Shown: in pieces, positions 1 through 10,100 of the stretch | Numbering within the stretch: the first letter of the stretch is position 1 | How the letters are laid out: every line of letters starts with the position of its first letter | Position numbers and translations under genes: made by a program | Assembly: GCA_964352405.1 (NCBI GenBank) | Contig: CAYGRY010000030.1 | Coordinates: 1 to 30,353, forward strand | Direction: 5' to 3' | Length of the DNA stretch: 30,353 nucleotides | Source of the DNA: UBA4207 sp964352405 | GTDB lineage: Bacteria > Bdellovibrionota > Bacteriovoracia > Bacteriovoracales > Bacteriovoracaceae | The notes under the pieces: model-generated | Told to the model about the DNA's origin: nothing | Databases searched by the model: none | The model's input: the letters and a program-made list of their open reading frames with translations, nothing else

Positions 1-1
1 G

Positions 2-1768
2 TTATTTGCAGCTGAACTTAAAGCGATCAATTTCACTCAACAGGGTGAAATTAGTCAGCTTGAATTGTTACTAGACACTAATGAAGCAAAGGCAGCAAAG
101 TTTCAGATTAAAGAAGATAAGCAAATAATTATCGACTTAGAAGACGTCACAAGTACTGAGCGAGTCATGAGGTCTTTTGACGCGTCAGAGTTTAGCGGTG
201 CCGTGGTATTTGTTTCTGCTTATAAAAAACCTGAAACTAAAAATGATTTGAGAATTGCAGTTCAGCTTAGAGATAACGTCAGGTCAGTTCTAAAAAGAAA
301 AGAAAATGCCATTGTTTTACAAATTGAAAATAGATTTGGTGTATTCAATCAAAGAGTAATTGAGGAAAATAGTGCATTTGAAGAAAAAATTACTGGTGAA
401 AAGACAAGAGCTTCAGAACTATTAGTTCCAAAAACAGAATCTATAGATGATATTTTAGAAAATCTGACACTGTCTGGTCAAAAGAAGTATATCGGTAAAA
501 GAATATCAATTAACGTCAAAGCTGTTCCTGTAAGTGATATTTTAAAAATGATTTCAGATGTATCTGGATTCAATGTCATTTTAACCGATGATGTAAAGAA
601 GACAGAGCCATTAACATTATCGCTTACAAATGTTCCTTGGGATCAAGCACTGGACACAATTCTAACATTGAATAAATTGGTGGCTAAAAAGAATGGAAAA
701 ATTCTTATTGTGCAAAGTTTGCTTCGAGCAACTGAAGATAAAAAACTTGAGGCTGAATCTAAGCTTCAAGCCTTAAGCAACGAACCACTTGTTACAAAAA
801 TCTTCCCGGTATCTTATGCAACGACAAAAGAGTTAACAGATATAATTAAAAGCTATACCACAAAAGAGCGAGGTTCAATTGCTGAAGATATCAGAACGAA
901 CTCTTTAATTGTTAAAGACACAACAGAAGTTATAGAAAAAATTAGAAAAATTATAGAAGTCCTCGATACTCAGACACCTCAAGTTCTTATTGAAAGTAAA
1001 ATTGTCGAGGTATCTGAGTCTTACTCAAAAGAAATAGGCTTAAAAAATGGCTTTAACTTTGGCTATGATCCTATTGGTGCACCGGCATTAAGCGCTGGAG
1101 CCGTTGGGTCATCCGGATCTGGAGGATCAGATGTCGGCCCAGGCTTTTCATTTAGTTCCGCGCCAATAAATGGCGACTCAGCTAGAAATTTATTTTCACT
1201 ATCAATTGGTCAGTTTGGAAGACTGATTGATTTAAATTTCGCACTACAGTTGATGGAAAATGAATCAAAGGGCAAAATTATTGCTAGTCCAAAAGTAATT
1301 ACTCAAAATAAAAAAGCTGCGAACTTAACAACATCGGATACGACAAGCTTTGCTGTAACAACAGGTGCTGGAGATAATGCAACGTCCTCATTTCAGCAAA
1401 TTTCTGCTAATTTAAGCTTAGATGTAACACCACAAGTTACCAATGAGGGTTCAATCGCTCTTGAAATCTCAATATCTAAATCTCAATTTGGAACAAGACC
1501 CTCTCCGGGCGCTCCTCCAAATCAGCAGACGAGAAGTGTGAAGACGAATGTTCTTGTCGATAATGGCTCTACAATTGTTTTGGGTGGAATTTATTCTTAC
1601 ACAAAAAGTGAATCTGTTTCAGGTATACCTTTCTTGAAAGATATACCTTTGATTGGTTGGTTATTTAGAACTCCTTATGCACCATCAACGACCAAAAACG
1701 AGATGATTATTTTCTTAACTCCAAGAATTATCAATCAGGAAGAAGCAGGACTCTCAGACAGAGGATAA
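2..1768 (+). CDS. pilQ: Type IV pilus secretin PilQ (5' end outside window)
   Basis: Outer-membrane secretin ring through which the type IV pilus passes. The reading frame is open from base 2, so the N-terminus lies upstream; 588 residues are visible. In order: the end of an AMIN domain (peptidoglycan-binding, first ~45 visible residues), a charged linker, an STN-type N0 domain around bases 500-720 (SINVKAVPVSDILKMISDVSG), a secretin N domain around 790-970 (KIFPVSYATTKELTDIIK), a Gly/Ser-rich stretch near 1070-1160, and the secretin barrel. The C-terminal secretin signature is clear: VLVDNGSTIVLGGIY, then GIPFLKDIPLIGWLF and EMIIFLTPRII. The TTG at base 65 is internal and not the real start. 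It ends one base before the TPR gene, so the two are co-transcribed. PilQ rather than a type II secretin is supported by the AMIN domain. Confidence in the family is very high. Confidence 0.93.
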   Translation, partial: LFAAELKAINFTQQGEISQLELLLDTNEAKAAKFQIKEDKQIIIDLEDVTSTERVMRSFDASEFSGAVVFVSAYKKPETKNDLRIAVQLRDNVRSVLKRKENAIVLQIENRFGVFNQRVIEENSAFEEKITGEKTRASELLVPKTESIDDILENLTLSGQKKYIGKRISINVKAVPVSDILKMISDVSGFNVILTDDVKKTEPLTLSLTNVPWDQALDTILTLNKLVAKKNGKILIVQSLLRATEDKKLEAESKLQALSNEPLVTKIFPVSYATTKELTDIIKSYTTKERGSIAEDIRTNSLIVKDTTEVIEKIRKIIEVLDTQTPQVLIESKIVEVSESYSKEIGLKNGFNFGYDPIGAPALSAGAVGSSGSGGSDVGPGFSFSSAPINGDSARNLFSLSIGQFGRLIDLNFALQLMENESKGKIIASPKVITQNKKAANLTTSDTTSFAVTTGAGDNATSSFQQISANLSLDVTPQVTNEGSIALEISISKSQFGTRPSPGAPPNQQTRSVKTNVLVDNGSTIVLGGIYSYTKSESVSGIPFLKDIPLIGWLFRTPYAPSTTKNEMIIFLTPRIINQEEAGLSDRG

Positions 1769-1769
1769 G

Positions 1770-2699
1770 ATGGAAGCAGCATTAGTCAAAAAATATGAAG
1801 ATATGCTAGCGAATGATCCGTCTTCTCGCGCCTTTTCTCAATTAGGTGAACTTTATAGAAAGCTAGGTATGGTTGATAAGGCACTAGCGCTTTATAGAGA
1901 GGGTATAAAGAAGCATCCTTCTTATACGCTAGGTTATATGGGTCTGGCTTTTTGTTACTATGATCTTGATCAGTACCAATTATCATACGCAACCTTAAGG
2001 CCAATAGTAGAATCAGCTAGAGATAATATACGAATGCAAAAGTTGTTCGCACAGTGCTGTGAAAAACTAAATTATAAAGATGAAGCATTAACGACATGGA
2101 AATATCTACTTTTTATAAATCCAAAAGATGCTGAATATTCGGCAAGAGTAACAGCTTTAGAATCTGATCCAAATGAAACTGACCATGACACTAAGTATCC
2201 TCAATCGTTTGAAGTTGAAAAAATTCATGCTTCACCGATTGATGACGTAGATGACTGGATTAGAATGGATTTGTCTGAGGGATCTTCTTCTCAACCTCAA
2301 TTAAATCTTATTGAAAATACTGAGCACGAAGAGCCTTCAGTGGAGGAGTCAGAATCTGAATCTCCATTAATGAGTTTAACTTTAGTCGATCTCTATATTG
2401 CTCAAGGACATATTGATAAAGCAAAAGAAGTACTGATTAAAATGTCAGAGCTAAATCCATCTGACGTAAGAATAGAAAAACGACTTTTAGAAATCAATCA
2501 AAATACAGAATCGGAGTTTGAAGCTGAAGGTTCTGAAGAAGATGCTCACTCTAAGCTATTAAAAATGGTAGAAGAAAAACAAAATACGTTTGTTGATGAA
2601 GAAGAAAATGAGGATTCACACTTTCAATCTGTGAACCTATTAGATAAATTCCTTGTGCAGATTAAGCAGCGCGCCGAGCAAAAAACATCTCAATCATAA
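1770..2699 (+). CDS. TPR-repeat protein, cytoplasmic, downstream of pilQ
   Basis: A 309-residue protein of unknown specific role. Residues 1-130 are helical TPR repeats: alternating small and aromatic positions such as GELYRKLGMVDKALALYREG and LGYMGLAFCYYDLDQYQLSY are typical. A strongly acidic linker (about 140-200, rich in E, D and S) follows, then one more TPR-like pair at about 200-245 (LVDLYIAQGHIDKAKEVLIKM) and an acidic tail. There is no signal peptide or membrane segment, so it is probably cytoplasmic and works as a protein-binding scaffold. The ATG lies one base after the pilQ stop, with GAGG five bases upstream. Its position suggests a link to pilus assembly, but that is inference; it does not look like the lipoprotein pilotin PilF/PilW, which carries a lipobox. 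Confidence 0.85.
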   Translation: MEAALVKKYEDMLANDPSSRAFSQLGELYRKLGMVDKALALYREGIKKHPSYTLGYMGLAFCYYDLDQYQLSYATLRPIVESARDNIRMQKLFAQCCEKLNYKDEALTTWKYLLFINPKDAEYSARVTALESDPNETDHDTKYPQSFEVEKIHASPIDDVDDWIRMDLSEGSSSQPQLNLIENTEHEEPSVEESESESPLMSLTLVDLYIAQGHIDKAKEVLIKMSELNPSDVRIEKRLLEINQNTESEFEAEGSEEDAHSKLLKMVEEKQNTFVDEEENEDSHFQSVNLLDKFLVQIKQRAEQKTSQS

Positions 2700-2718
2700 A
2701 TGACATGAAGAGGTTCAA

Positions 2719-3162
2719 ATGAATATCCTTGTCCTAAATGGGCCCAATTTAAATCTTTTGGGTAAGCGCGAAACTGATATTTACGGCAATATGTCGTTAA
2801 AAGAAATTCAGGAGTACACAGAAGCTGCACTGCATTCGTTTAATGTTAAAATTGAATGGAAGCAAACAAATCATGAAGGCGAAATGATTGAAATTATTCA
2901 TGACTTTGGCCAGTCAAAAAATGATGCATTGGTCATTAATCCTGGTGCCTACTCGCATACATCAATTGCGATATTAGATGCTTTAAGATCAGTAAAAAAA
3001 TCAATAGTTGAAGTCCATTTATCCAATACAACAAAGAGAGAAGACTATAGGCGTACAAAGTTGACGGCCCAAGCAGCCGGGAGCATTATTGAGGGCCTAG
3101 GAAAGGACGTCTATCTCGTTGGAATATTATCATTGATAATAAATAAGGGTCTTTGGAAATGA
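2719..3162 (+). CDS. aroQ: Type II 3-dehydroquinate dehydratase
   Basis: Converts 3-dehydroquinate to 3-dehydroshikimate in the shikimate pathway; type II enzymes form dodecamers in the cytoplasm. The 147 residues match the family length. Family motifs are intact: NGPNLNLLGKRE at residues 7-18 with the loop Arg17, the catalytic Tyr22 (DIYG), NPGAYSHTS with Asn74 and His80, VEVHLSN with the catalytic His100, and the RE-YR segment with Arg107 and Arg111. The start is ATG with AGAGG five bases upstream. The stop codon overlaps the efp ATG (ATGA), so translation of the two is probably coupled. aroQ next to efp, accB and accC is a recurrent arrangement in bacteria. Confidence 0.96.
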   Translation: MNILVLNGPNLNLLGKRETDIYGNMSLKEIQEYTEAALHSFNVKIEWKQTNHEGEMIEIIHDFGQSKNDALVINPGAYSHTSIAILDALRSVKKSIVEVHLSNTTKREDYRRTKLTAQAAGSIIEGLGKDVYLVGILSLIINKGLWK

Positions 3163-3728
3163 TTGATACAACTAATTTGAAAAAAGGTTTAAAAGTTGAA
3201 ATGGAAGGCAAGCCATATGTGATCTTGCTAGCCAGCTTTACCAATCCTGGAAAAGGATCGGCCTTTTATAAATGCAGAATGAGAAACTTAGAAACAGGAC
3301 AAGTTATTGAAAGAACTTTTAAGTCTGGTGTTTCAACTGGCTTAATTGCTCCAGATCTTCAAGAAAGAGATGTGGAATATACATACAGTGACCTTGATGG
3401 TTTTAATTTTATGGACCAATCAAACTTCGAAACAATTCACGTTGCTTCTGAATATGTAGAAGAAGAAAAAGGTTATTTGCAAGAAGGTATTAAGTTGAAA
3501 CTAACTTATTACAACGGAAAGCCAATTGCGGTCGAATTGCCAAACTTTGTTGAATTGAAAGTGGTAGAAACAGACCCAGGTCTAAAAGGTGATACAGCAT
3601 CTGGTGGTATGAAAAAAGCCATCATGGATACTGGATTACAGATCAACGTCCCTTTATTTATTAAAGAGGGTGAAGTTTTAAAAATTGATACACGTACTGG
3701 CGAATACATGGAACGTGTAAAAGGTTAA
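3159..3728 (+). CDS. efp: Translation elongation factor P
   Basis: EF-P binds ribosomes stalled on consecutive prolines and promotes peptide-bond formation. The ATG at 3159 shares ATGA with the aroQ stop and gives 189 residues, the usual EF-P length (about 185-190). A TTG two codons upstream is in frame but gives no better fit. The N-terminal KOW-like domain carries the tip loop NPGKGSAF, with the modifiable lysine at residue 32 flanked by Pro30 and Gly. The central OB domain and the C-terminal domain (NVPLFIKEGEVLKIDTRTGEYMERV) are complete. A lysine in PGKG is compatible with either beta-lysylation by EpmA or another modification; no modifying enzyme is encoded in this window. It is followed after three bases by accB. 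Confidence 0.96.
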   Translation: MIDTTNLKKGLKVEMEGKPYVILLASFTNPGKGSAFYKCRMRNLETGQVIERTFKSGVSTGLIAPDLQERDVEYTYSDLDGFNFMDQSNFETIHVASEYVEEEKGYLQEGIKLKLTYYNGKPIAVELPNFVELKVVETDPGLKGDTASGGMKKAIMDTGLQINVPLFIKEGEVLKIDTRTGEYMERVKG

Positions 3729-3731
3729 TTT

Positions 3732-4172
3732 ATGAGCTTTGGTAAACTGCAAGAATTTATTGAATTAGCTAAAAAAGCTGGCGTTACGAAACTAGAATAC
3801 GAAAAAGCTGATGAAAAATTTGCAGTTTCTTTTGTTGGTGAAGCTGTAGCGCCAAGTTACTCGGTTCAGTCACAAGGAACACCTGCAACCAACGTGGTTG
3901 CAGCAGCTGCAAAGCCAGCGAGCAATTTAAAAGAAATTACTTCTCCATTTGTTGGAACTTTCTATAATTCAGCATCTCCCGATTCAGATGCTTATGTGAA
4001 AATTGGTGACTCAATCGCTCCTGGCAAGGTTCTTTGTATTGTGGAAGCGATGAAAATTATGAATGAAATCGAAGCTGACATTGCAGGTGAGATTGTTGAA
4101 ATTTGTGCTGAAAATGAAACATACGTAGAGTTTGGACAAGTTTTATTCCGTGTAAAGCCAAACAAGGCATAA
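3732..4172 (+). CDS. accB: Biotin carboxyl carrier protein of acetyl-CoA carboxylase
   Basis: Carries the covalently bound biotin between the carboxylase (AccC) and carboxyltransferase (AccA/AccD) sites for malonyl-CoA synthesis. It has 146 residues. The N-terminal about 35 residues form the helical AccC-interacting part (KLQEFIELAKKAGVTKLEYE), followed by an Ala/Pro/Gln-rich flexible linker (about 40-65) and a C-terminal biotinyl domain. The biotinylation motif EAMKIMNE puts the acceptor lysine at residue 108, and the protruding thumb typical of acetyl-CoA carboxylase BCCP is represented by the SPDSDAYVKIGD segment. It is separated from accC by three bases, the standard accBC pair. Confidence 0.97.
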   Translation: MSFGKLQEFIELAKKAGVTKLEYEKADEKFAVSFVGEAVAPSYSVQSQGTPATNVVAAAAKPASNLKEITSPFVGTFYNSASPDSDAYVKIGDSIAPGKVLCIVEAMKIMNEIEADIAGEIVEICAENETYVEFGQVLFRVKPNKA

Positions 4173-4175
4173 GTT

Positions 4176-5519
4176 GTGAAATTTAAAAAAGTCCTGATAG
4201 CAAACCGTGGCGAAATCGCTGTACGAGTTGTTAGAAGTTGCAAAGAATTAAATATAGCTACAGTAAGTGTTCATAGCACTGCTGATGAATCATCTCTTCA
4301 TGTTAAACTTGCAGATGAATCTGTTTGTATTGGTCCTGCAAAAAGTTCTCAAAGTTATTTAAATATTCCCGCCATTTTATCAGCAGCTGAAATAACAGAA
4401 GCAGATGCGGTTCATCCGGGATTTGGCTTTCTCTCTGAAAATAGAGAGTTTGCAAAAATGTGTGAAAAGTGGGGAATTACCTTTATTGGGCCAAACTTAG
4501 AAGCTATTGAGCAAATGGGCGATAAAATTCTCTCTAAGAAAATCGCCGAAAAAGCAGGCTTACCGGTTTTAAAACCAATATTAGTAAACACAAGAACCGA
4601 TGAACAAATTTCCGCAGACGCAAAGACGATGGGATTTCCTGTTCTCGTAAAAGCATCAGCTGGCGGTGGTGGTAGAGGAATGAAGCGAGTCGATGATATT
4701 GACGATCTCATCCCAACAATTAGAAGGCTTAAAACTGAAGCGCTTGCTGGTTTTGGCGACGACACTCTGTTCATTGAAAAATATATCGTTAATCCAAGAC
4801 ATGTTGAAGTCCAAATTCTTGGTGATAAGCACGGAAACGTTATTCATTTAGGTGAAAGAGATTGCACAATCCAAAGACGTTTTCAAAAACTTATTGAAGA
4901 GAGTCCGTGCCCTGTAATTTCTGATCAAAAAAGAAATGAAGTCTGTGAAGCGGCAGTAAATCTTGCAAAGCATGTAAATTATGACAGTGTTGGCACAGTT
5001 GAGTTTTTGTACGACCAAGACGAAGATAAGTTTTACTTCATGGAAATGAATACAAGAATTCAAGTTGAACATCCTGTTACGGAAGAGCGGACAGGTCTTG
5101 ATCTTATTTCATGGCAAATACGTGTGGCCCAAGGTGAAAAACTGACAATTAAACAAAAAGATGTCAGCTTCAGGGGTCATACGATGGAATGCAGAATTAA
5201 TGCTGAAGATCCTGAAACATCACTTCCAAGCCCTGGGCAAATTGATCACTATCACCGCCCAGCAGGAATTGGCGTCAGAATAGATGACTTTATTTATTCA
5301 GGATACAAAGTGCCCCCATTCTATGACTCTATGTTAGCGAAAATTATAGTTTCTGCCCCTACCAGAAATGAGTGTTTGGCCAGAATGAATCGCGCACTAA
5401 ATGAGATGGTTATTGAGGGAATAAAGACAAATAAAAAGCTCCACCTTTCAATAATTAATCATCCAGATTTCGTCGGCAATAATTACGCCACACACTTTCT
5501 AGCAACCAAATTCAAGTAA
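4176..5519 (+). CDS. accC: Biotin carboxylase subunit of acetyl-CoA carboxylase
   Basis: ATP-dependent carboxylation of the biotin on AccB with bicarbonate. The 447 residues match the family (about 449). It begins with a GTG codon; the first residues, KFKKVLIANRGEIAVRVVRS, are the conserved N-terminus, so this start is secure. The biotin carboxylase N domain is followed by an ATP-grasp domain with the glycine-rich loop KASAGGGGRGMK, the HVEVQILGD and GERDCTIQRR segments, and the metal/substrate segment MEMNTRIQVEHPVTE. The C-terminal domain contains ECRINAEDP. It lies directly after accB and probably ends the pilQ-accC transcript, although no terminator is visible in the 47 bases that follow. 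Confidence 0.97.
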   Translation: MKFKKVLIANRGEIAVRVVRSCKELNIATVSVHSTADESSLHVKLADESVCIGPAKSSQSYLNIPAILSAAEITEADAVHPGFGFLSENREFAKMCEKWGITFIGPNLEAIEQMGDKILSKKIAEKAGLPVLKPILVNTRTDEQISADAKTMGFPVLVKASAGGGGRGMKRVDDIDDLIPTIRRLKTEALAGFGDDTLFIEKYIVNPRHVEVQILGDKHGNVIHLGERDCTIQRRFQKLIEESPCPVISDQKRNEVCEAAVNLAKHVNYDSVGTVEFLYDQDEDKFYFMEMNTRIQVEHPVTEERTGLDLISWQIRVAQGEKLTIKQKDVSFRGHTMECRINAEDPETSLPSPGQIDHYHRPAGIGVRIDDFIYSGYKVPPFYDSMLAKIIVSAPTRNECLARMNRALNEMVIEGIKTNKKLHLSIINHPDFVGNNYATHFLATKFK

Positions 5520-5566
5520 AATTAGAGGGATAGCGTACTAAGTCCACGCTCGCGCGGAGTTATGAT

Positions 5567-7111
5567 GTGAACGAATTCGTTCCTCTAAAAAAAGCATTTG
5601 AACAAAATCGCTATAAAGATGTAGTAAGCGGAGTCGTCCATTCAATAAAGACAAGTCCACTTAATGCATCTGAAATAATTCAATATGTTTCTCTTGCTCT
5701 AGATTCAATTAAACGTGACTCATCGATAAAAAATCTAGAAGAATTTTTATTAGAAAAAATAGCTAAGGCCTACCTCGAAACTCATTCACATGCGAAAGCA
5801 AAAGAGATTTATTTTAAACTAATTAGAATGAATCCAACTTGGGAAAATTTAAGTGGCCTTATTATAACGTTAGCAAATGAAGGGGAAATAGAAGAATTAA
5901 AAAAAATTGTTAATAAATATATAAATGAATATATCAACACAAAAAACACAGTAAAACTAAAAGCCACTGCCCAACTATTAAATGATCAAAACCTCTATAA
6001 AAACTTTAAAGAATTGATAGAGGAAAACCTTCACCAATTAGAAGGTAACTATAAAGAAATGGCAAAATATAAAGAAGTACAGATATCAGAAAACTTCTTT
6101 AGAGATGCAAGTTGGCAGAACGATCTTGAATGTTCAAAAAAAATCATAGAAAAACTCCTGAACTTAAATGAAATACCAAAGAAAATTCTCGTAAAGAAAT
6201 TTTTTCAAATCTTTATAAATTTTGGCGAAGACAAATTAATTCTATCTCAATTACTAAAATATTTTGATAAAACTAATTCAAAACATATTGGATATTTATT
6301 TAAAGAAAATTCGGGATTAAGAGTAGAGTTAGATGATAATGACTGGATTAAAGATACATTTAAAAAGGCAATACTTGTAGATAAACCAGAAGAAATTGAT
6401 GTTGAACTAGATTTGGCAGAAGACCTATTTGGTGATGAAAGTGGAAAAGAAGAAACAATATTTAGCAAAATCAAAACAACTGAAAACAGAATTAAGTTTC
6501 TATTAAAAAATGAAAAATTTGATGATGCAAAGAAATTATATAAATCTCTAAAAGATTTGGATCCAAGCAATTCTTCATTTAATGACGAGTTTGAAAGCAA
6601 TACAAAGTATTATGAAGTTTATGAGCAACAACATGATTGGAAAAGTGTTCTTGAGACACTAGAAGAAATTGATGTCTTTGCAAAAAGTAGTGAGATCTCT
6701 AAGCAAGAGAATAATCTATCTTGGAAGTTGATAGAAGATAATGACTTAATAAAAAACTTTATTGAATATACTTACGCTTTAATAGTTGCCCATCAAGAAC
6801 GAGATTGTATTGATATGCTCAATAAGGTCATTCGTTTGTCTGAGGAAAGCTTCAAAGAAGCCTCGTATTTAAAGGCAAGATGTTTTTTCATAATAGAGCA
6901 TTTTAAACAAGCAAGAATTATCATTGAAAGCATCGTCGATTCATGTGTGTTGAGTGGCGATGAACTCAATGAGATGCTTTATGTTCAAGCAGAATGCTAT
7001 GAAAATGAAGGTAGTTCAAAAAAAGCTCTAAAACTATATAAAGAAATATATCACAATAACAAATCTTATCGCCTAGTTCGAATGAAAATAGACTCTTTGG
7101 AGAGTCTATGA
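5567..7111 (+). CDS. TPR-like helical protein of unknown function, coupled to tamB
   Basis: A 514-residue protein I do not recognise beyond its fold. It is almost entirely helical, with TPR-like pairs at about 65-115 (KIAKAYLETHSHAKAKEIYFKLI), 310-345 (FLLKNEKFDDAKKLYKSLKDL) and 420-510 (ALIVAHQERDCIDMLNKVIRL; YVQAECYENEGSSKKALKLYKEI). An acidic stretch (about 270-295, DVELDLAEDLFGDESG) splits it. There is no signal peptide or membrane segment. Lys, Glu, Asn and Ile dominate, and the DNA looks more A-rich than accC. The start is GTG with GGAG eight bases upstream; the nearby ATG codons are out of frame. Its last codon overlaps the tamB start (ATGA), so it is translated with the TamB-like protein and may serve the same envelope process; that role is inference. 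Confidence 0.8.
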   Translation: MNEFVPLKKAFEQNRYKDVVSGVVHSIKTSPLNASEIIQYVSLALDSIKRDSSIKNLEEFLLEKIAKAYLETHSHAKAKEIYFKLIRMNPTWENLSGLIITLANEGEIEELKKIVNKYINEYINTKNTVKLKATAQLLNDQNLYKNFKELIEENLHQLEGNYKEMAKYKEVQISENFFRDASWQNDLECSKKIIEKLLNLNEIPKKILVKKFFQIFINFGEDKLILSQLLKYFDKTNSKHIGYLFKENSGLRVELDDNDWIKDTFKKAILVDKPEEIDVELDLAEDLFGDESGKEETIFSKIKTTENRIKFLLKNEKFDDAKKLYKSLKDLDPSNSSFNDEFESNTKYYEVYEQQHDWKSVLETLEEIDVFAKSSEISKQENNLSWKLIEDNDLIKNFIEYTYALIVAHQERDCIDMLNKVIRLSEESFKEASYLKARCFFIIEHFKQARIIIESIVDSCVLSGDELNEMLYVQAECYENEGSSKKALKLYKEIYHNNKSYRLVRMKIDSLESL

Positions 7112-10100
7112 AAATTAATAGGTTTGCAATTTTATATTTGGTGATTGTAAGCATAGCCTTCATTAGCGTAAGAGAAGCATTGCATAGTCAATATTTCGCT
7201 TCATTTATCTCAAAGAAAGTAACATCCTGGGCTCAATCTAAAGTTAATGGCGAGATTAGTTTAGGCAAAATTAAAATAGAGATCTTTCCTTTTGGAATGG
7301 AGCTACAAGAGGTGAAGGTAGAGACAGATATTATTTCTGTGGATATCGCCTCGTTAAGTATTGTGTACGGGATTCAAAATATTTTTAAAAGCGTTGTCTA
7401 TATTGATGAAGTAGTGCTTCGTGAAGGTATTGTGTTCGTAAAGCAAGATGAATCAACTACGAAAGAAAGTGACAGGAATATTGATCAGGTCTTAGAGGAA
7501 GTCAGACAGATTTGGCCATCAATTTTTTCAAAACTAGATGAGCTACCAGTAAAAGTCGAAAATTTAGTACTTAATAATATAAATCTCAATATTGGCGAAA
7601 ATAGTTTGGCGATGCCATTCGCTCACTTGAATCTTTACCCAATCTTGGATTTAAAACTACTTGTAGAAAAAATATCTATCAAAAAATTCGAAAAGGATAA
7701 AGTTCTTTTACCAGATTTATTTGAAATAGATATAAAAGCTGATGATAGATTTTTGATGATTAATGAAATTAAAGTCCAGAAAGGATTAGCGAAACTATTT
7801 GTCCAAGGTAAAATAGCAATCAATGAAAATTTCGAATTACAAAATACAAAGTTAACTATAGATGGACCAGATCAAGCGTTTTTTGATGTTTTACCAAAAC
7901 AAATTGAATTTGATAAAAGTCTAAGGGCATATTGTATTAGTGAGTTTGAGTTGTCAGGCAATATTCTTGAGCCTCATATTTTGGCTAAGATCAATTTAGC
8001 GGAAGTACAAAGTAAGTATGTTGATGCAAAAAAGATTTATTCAGAGATTGAATATAAACAAAAAAAAATAAAAGTTAAGACGATATCAATTTTTGATAAA
8101 TCAGGAAAATTAGATATCTCATCAAGCGATACCTTTACAGAAGAAGATTTAAGAACTGGAAATCCTGTTGATGCGAAGTTAGTTTTCAATAATCTTGAAA
8201 CTAAGACAATATTTCACTTTCTTGAAGGAAAACTAGATCCGTTTGATGCATCTTTAACAGGCGAAATAGATGCAAGCATATCCAAAGATAAATTGTCTCT
8301 AAAAAACACCGGTCTGATTCAATTGGGAAATTTTAATTTATTGCTAAACCCATCAGATCCATTGTTGACTATGGATAATCCAAATTTAAAGAACCTGGAT
8401 CTTAGACTTAACTTTTCCCCTTTTACTTTAAAGTTACAATCTCAGTTAAATTTAGAAAAAAGTTATATAAATATTGAAGCATTAATAAATAGCGACGGAA
8501 TAAATGCAAACTTAGCATCGCCTAAGTTTACGTTTGAAGACATTGATGAAATTTCTAATGTAGCTTTAAATGGTAGTGGGGCTTTAAATATCAAGGTTGC
8601 GGGGCCATGGGAAAATATAGTTTTCGATCTTGAGGGAAACTTTCAAGATACTATTGTTGCCGGCTATAAGCTAGGAGACTTAGATTTCTTAGCCGAACTT
8701 CCTTTACAACAGAAGCGATTAACCTTTAAAAAAATTAATGCACAAAAGGGAAGTACATTACTTGATGCAAAGGTTAATTTAGCTTTGTCTGCAAAGCCCT
8801 ACCCTTTAACAATTGACTATAGAGCGACAAAGGCAACATATAATGATCTTATCGAGATACTTAATCCAATAATTCCAGATTCTTTAAAGAACTATAAAGA
8901 TATTCAAGCAAGATTTAAAACTTCTGGGAAAGTACAAGTTGATTTCAATAATAGACCAGTTAAACTCGATTTAAATGTAGTAGGCAGTTCGTTGAGTTAT
9001 CAAGGGGAATACTTTGATGGTTTTGGTGCTGAGGTACTAATGAACGCTGGCAGATTAAATATTCGCAACTTGAAATTAATCAGGGAAGAGTCTACTGGTC
9101 TTGGAGTTTTAATTCTTGATACAGATACAAACTATCTTGAATATGAATTTTTAATGAAAAATTTATCTTTAAGATCCTTTAGTTTTTATCGATTAACCCC
9201 CCTTTCATTAGATGGAAATTTAACATTTGATATTTACGGAAGTGGAATATTAGATAATGACCATTCTTTGAGAGCTACTGTAACTTTGGATGACTCTAAG
9301 ATTAAAAGAACAATGGTTCCGAATTCGAGACTTGATGCCTATTACTCAAAAGGCGAATGGACTGTTCAGGCTGAGTTAATGGAAGGACTTGCTAGAGCAG
9401 AAGCATTTTTTCCAAGTCAAAACTCCTTTAAAAAGAATGCTTTAATCCGATTAGATGTATCTTCAGCTGATATTAAGCCATTAGTGGGGCTATTATCACC
9501 TGATCGAATGAATGATGAATCTTTATCCGGTAGAATGTTTAGCCAAGTTCAAGCATCATTCCCAATTAATAAGCCCGAACATGCCGATATAAAATTGGAT
9601 ATAAGAGATATAGAGCTAAAATATAAAAATAAAAAATTTAGGCTAGCTAAATCAAATACACAGTCTGTTAAAAAAGGTATTTTTAAAGACTGGGTTTTTA
9701 CCACAACAGACACAAGTGACTTACGCGTGATGAGTAATGCAAGTGGAGATTTAGGAGGAAATTTTACTTTTAATTCAAACTACAACATTCCAGCTGAATT
9801 CTTTGAACTCGCAAGTGATAAACTTATTGATATGACGGGGATGCTTAGTGGTTCTACAAATATCGATTGGGATGAAACGGGATTTAAAGCTTATGTAAGC
9901 CACAAGGCTTCTGATTTGCAAATGCGAATAAGAGATGTTCCTGGAAAATTTAGCGATCTATTGTTTGAGGCAAGTTTCGAGAATGAGAATTTTAGGATAT
10001 CTAAGTTCACTGGAAAATATGGAAGGGGAGAATTTGCTGTTCAAGGCGATATTAAGGCCAAGTTTCCCTATCCGAATATTAATTTAAAACTTTCTTCTTC

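Noticed and set aside
65..67. TTG as the start of the secretin gene
   Set aside because: The frame is open back to base 2 and the upstream codons continue the AMIN domain, so the gene begins outside the window.
3153..3155. TTG start for efp
   Set aside because: The ATG at 3159 overlaps the aroQ stop in the usual ATGA form and gives the standard EF-P length.
4412..5072. Antisense open frames across accC
   Set aside because: They are shadows of a well-conserved gene on the plus strand and have no recognisable domains or ribosome binding sites.
6247..6600. Antisense frame of 117 codons inside the 514-residue TPR gene
   Set aside because: Its composition is that of reverse-complemented A-rich coding sequence (Ser/Phe/Leu-rich) with no domain; the plus-strand TPR frame is convincing.
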